From: Candidatus Polarisedimenticolaceae bacterium
GTDB lineage: Bacteria; Pseudomonadota; Gammaproteobacteria; Chromatiales; Chromatiaceae
NCBI GenBank assembly: GCA_021647945.1
Contig: JAKITT010000016.1
Span: 1-47,862, forward strand
DNA length: 47,862 nucleotides
Direction of reading: 5' to 3'
Shown: positions 47,753-47,862 of the stretch, one piece after another
Position numbering within the stretch: position 1 is the stretch's first letter
How the letters are laid out: each line of letters begins with the position of its first letter
The notes under the pieces: generated by a model
Databases searched by the model: none
The model's input: the letters and a program-made list of their open reading frames with translations, nothing else
Told to the model about the DNA's origin: nothing
Translations under genes and position numbers: made by a program

Positions 47753-47862
47753 CTCCTCTTGGTACAATATGTAGTGGTGGAACAATTTTATGATGAATCC
47801 AAAATTATTGGGACATTGGTCGCTGGTGTTAGTTACCCTCGATTGTATCGGGAGTTTGTGAA
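47753..47862. other. Window end after the truncated PIN gene
   Basis: The last 110 bases do not continue the PIN domain. The frame in phase with the PIN gene stays open to the edge, but its product is not recognised. The segment may be the start of an inserted element whose body lies outside the window; this cannot be decided here. Confidence 0.4.

Overview
The window looks like a chromosomal segment of a gammaproteobacterium. The first 6.6 kb carries gmk, hslV, hslU, a DUF971 gene, ubiE, ubiJ and ubiB on one strand, and the proteins match their E. coli counterparts closely by eye. The genus cannot be read from the sequence. Coding density is high, many genes overlap by 1-4 bases (ATGA, TAATG), and no tRNA, rRNA or CRISPR was seen.

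Layout. 1-330: remnant of an IS200/IS605-type element. 0.4-6.6 kb: housekeeping block (nucleotide metabolism, HslVU protease, ubiquinone synthesis). 6.6-7.4 kb: MNT/HEPN toxin-antitoxin-like pair. 7.4-9.0 kb: polytopic GT-C-like membrane protein. 9.0-13.8 kb: rmlBACD for dTDP-L-rhamnose, interrupted by an S23-type four-helix-bundle gene and by a DUF4160/DUF2442 pair. 13.8-18.7 kb: manC and manB (GDP-mannose), then wzm and wzt (ABC export). 18.7-25.4 kb: one 2222-residue protein combining carbamoyltransferase, repetitive coiled coil, two GT4 domains and a GT2 domain. 25.4-37.1 kb: sugar methyltransferase, then a cassette whose first three enzymes match the phosphoramidate pathway of Campylobacter capsule (glutamine kinase, gamma-glutamyl-CDP-amidate hydrolase, CTP:phosphoglutamine cytidylyltransferase), a CDP-glycerol-phosphotransferase-like protein, an alkaline-phosphatase-superfamily membrane protein, a YidC paralogue and a formyltransferase-like protein. 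37.1-42.2 kb: gmd, dinD-like gene, rmd and two GT4 genes, similar to the Pseudomonas A-band D-rhamnan set. 42.2-45.9 kb: broken RHH/RelE pair, then on the minus strand a wbpV-like gene, mntA, hepT and a wbpL-like gene. 46.1-47.2 kb: wecB. 47.3 kb to end: Phd antitoxin and a truncated PIN toxin.

How it fits together. The locus appears to make an O-polysaccharide or capsule exported by an ABC transporter. WbpL would start the chain on undecaprenyl phosphate. GDP-D-rhamnose (ManC, ManB, Gmd, Rmd) and dTDP-L-rhamnose (RmlABCD) would supply sugars. The stand-alone GT4 enzymes and the giant protein would extend the chain. Wzt has the extra C-terminal domain that in characterised systems recognises a capped non-reducing end. 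The giant protein's carbamoyltransferase, separated from its transferase domains by a long coiled coil, could be a cap-and-ruler device. The phosphoramidate-type cassette would add a P-N decoration. These functional links are inferences from domains and gene order.

The accessory load is high: five toxin-antitoxin-like modules (two visibly broken), an S23 gene bounded by inverted heptamer repeats, and four palindromic intergenic elements sharing TGTAGG...CCTACA ends.
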